DNA of 5,811 nt. Origin: Eubacteriales bacterium (lineage in GTDB: Bacteria; Bacillota; Clostridia; JAQUNY01). The notes below the pieces were generated by a model that saw only the letters and a program-made list of their open reading frames with translations, was not told the DNA's origin and did no database searches. This document shows, piece by piece, positions 5,706 through 5,811 of the stretch (position 1 is its first letter; every line of letters starts with the position of its first letter). The DNA lies in assembly GCA_028717405.1 (NCBI GenBank), contig JAQUNY010000114.1, forward strand, positions 1-5,811. The letters run 5' to 3'. A program made the translations under genes and the position numbers.

Positions 5706-5811
5706 TTACGCCAGTTCCGTTTCCATCCTCTTTAAAAAGTCTTCATGGTCCATAGCTGCAATCGGGAAGTCAACTCTCTTATTATCCAGTGCACTGAGGC
5801 ACAGCCCCTCA
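5706..5811 (-). CDS. C-terminal tail of a probable second Gfo/Idh/MocA-family oxidoreductase (5' end cut by window edge)
   Basis: An open frame enters from the right edge and ends with TAA at 5706-5708, giving the last 34 residues. The tail contains CLSALDNKRVDFPIAAMDHE and ends RMETELA. The SALDNKRVDFPI pattern resembles the C-terminal end of many Gfo/Idh/MocA oxidoreductases, where a helix with a Ser-Ala-Leu segment precedes a short strand. It is followed after 52 nt by the epimerase gene on the same strand and so is probably in the same operon. The fragment is too short for a firm family call; the coding nature rests on the open frame, sensible codon use and the stop followed by a good ribosome site for the next gene. 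Confidence 0.55.
   Translation of the reverse strand, partial: EGLCLSALDNKRVDFPIAAMDHEDFLKRMETELA

Overview
The window looks like chromosomal DNA from a low-to-moderate GC Firmicute, most likely a clostridial (Lachnospiraceae-like) anaerobe. The reasons are the codon usage, the strong AGGAGG-like ribosome binding sites, sigma-A-type promoters, and the closest remembered relatives of the proteins. No taxonomic search could be run, so this is an inference. It holds six protein genes, two of them cut by the window edges. I see no RNA genes, mobile elements, CRISPR arrays or phage genes.

Left part (1-2477): two divergent genes share a 283-bp control region. Leftward is a class I mannose-6-phosphate-isomerase-type protein with a degenerate nucleoside-kinase-like N-terminal domain; its 3' end lies beyond the window. 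Rightward is a MurR/RpiR-family regulator (HTH plus SIS phosphosugar-sensing domain). Each gene has a recognisable promoter. The regulator's -35 box overlaps a TGAAA-N5-TTTCA inverted repeat that is a plausible autoregulatory operator.

Right part (2545-5811): four genes run leftward and read as one catabolic operon. In transcription order they are the C-terminal tail of a probable Gfo/Idh/MocA oxidoreductase, a xylose-isomerase-like TIM-barrel sugar isomerase/epimerase, a complete Gfo/Idh/MocA oxidoreductase, and a short-chain dehydrogenase/reductase. This toolkit fits NAD(P)-dependent oxidation, epimerisation or isomerisation, and re-reduction of a sugar, sugar acid or cyclitol. The substrate cannot be read from the sequence. 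The operon converges on the regulator gene and is visibly richer in GC than the left part.

How they may work together: the RpiR regulator probably senses a phosphosugar and controls the neighbouring isomerase gene and itself. Whether it also controls the convergent operon is open, because that operon's promoter lies outside the window. The most unusual details are a GC-rich hairpin that buries the Gfo/Idh ribosome binding site, the degenerate kinase-isomerase fusion, and the long low-complexity N-terminus of the SDR. I found no clear evidence of a wholly new system.
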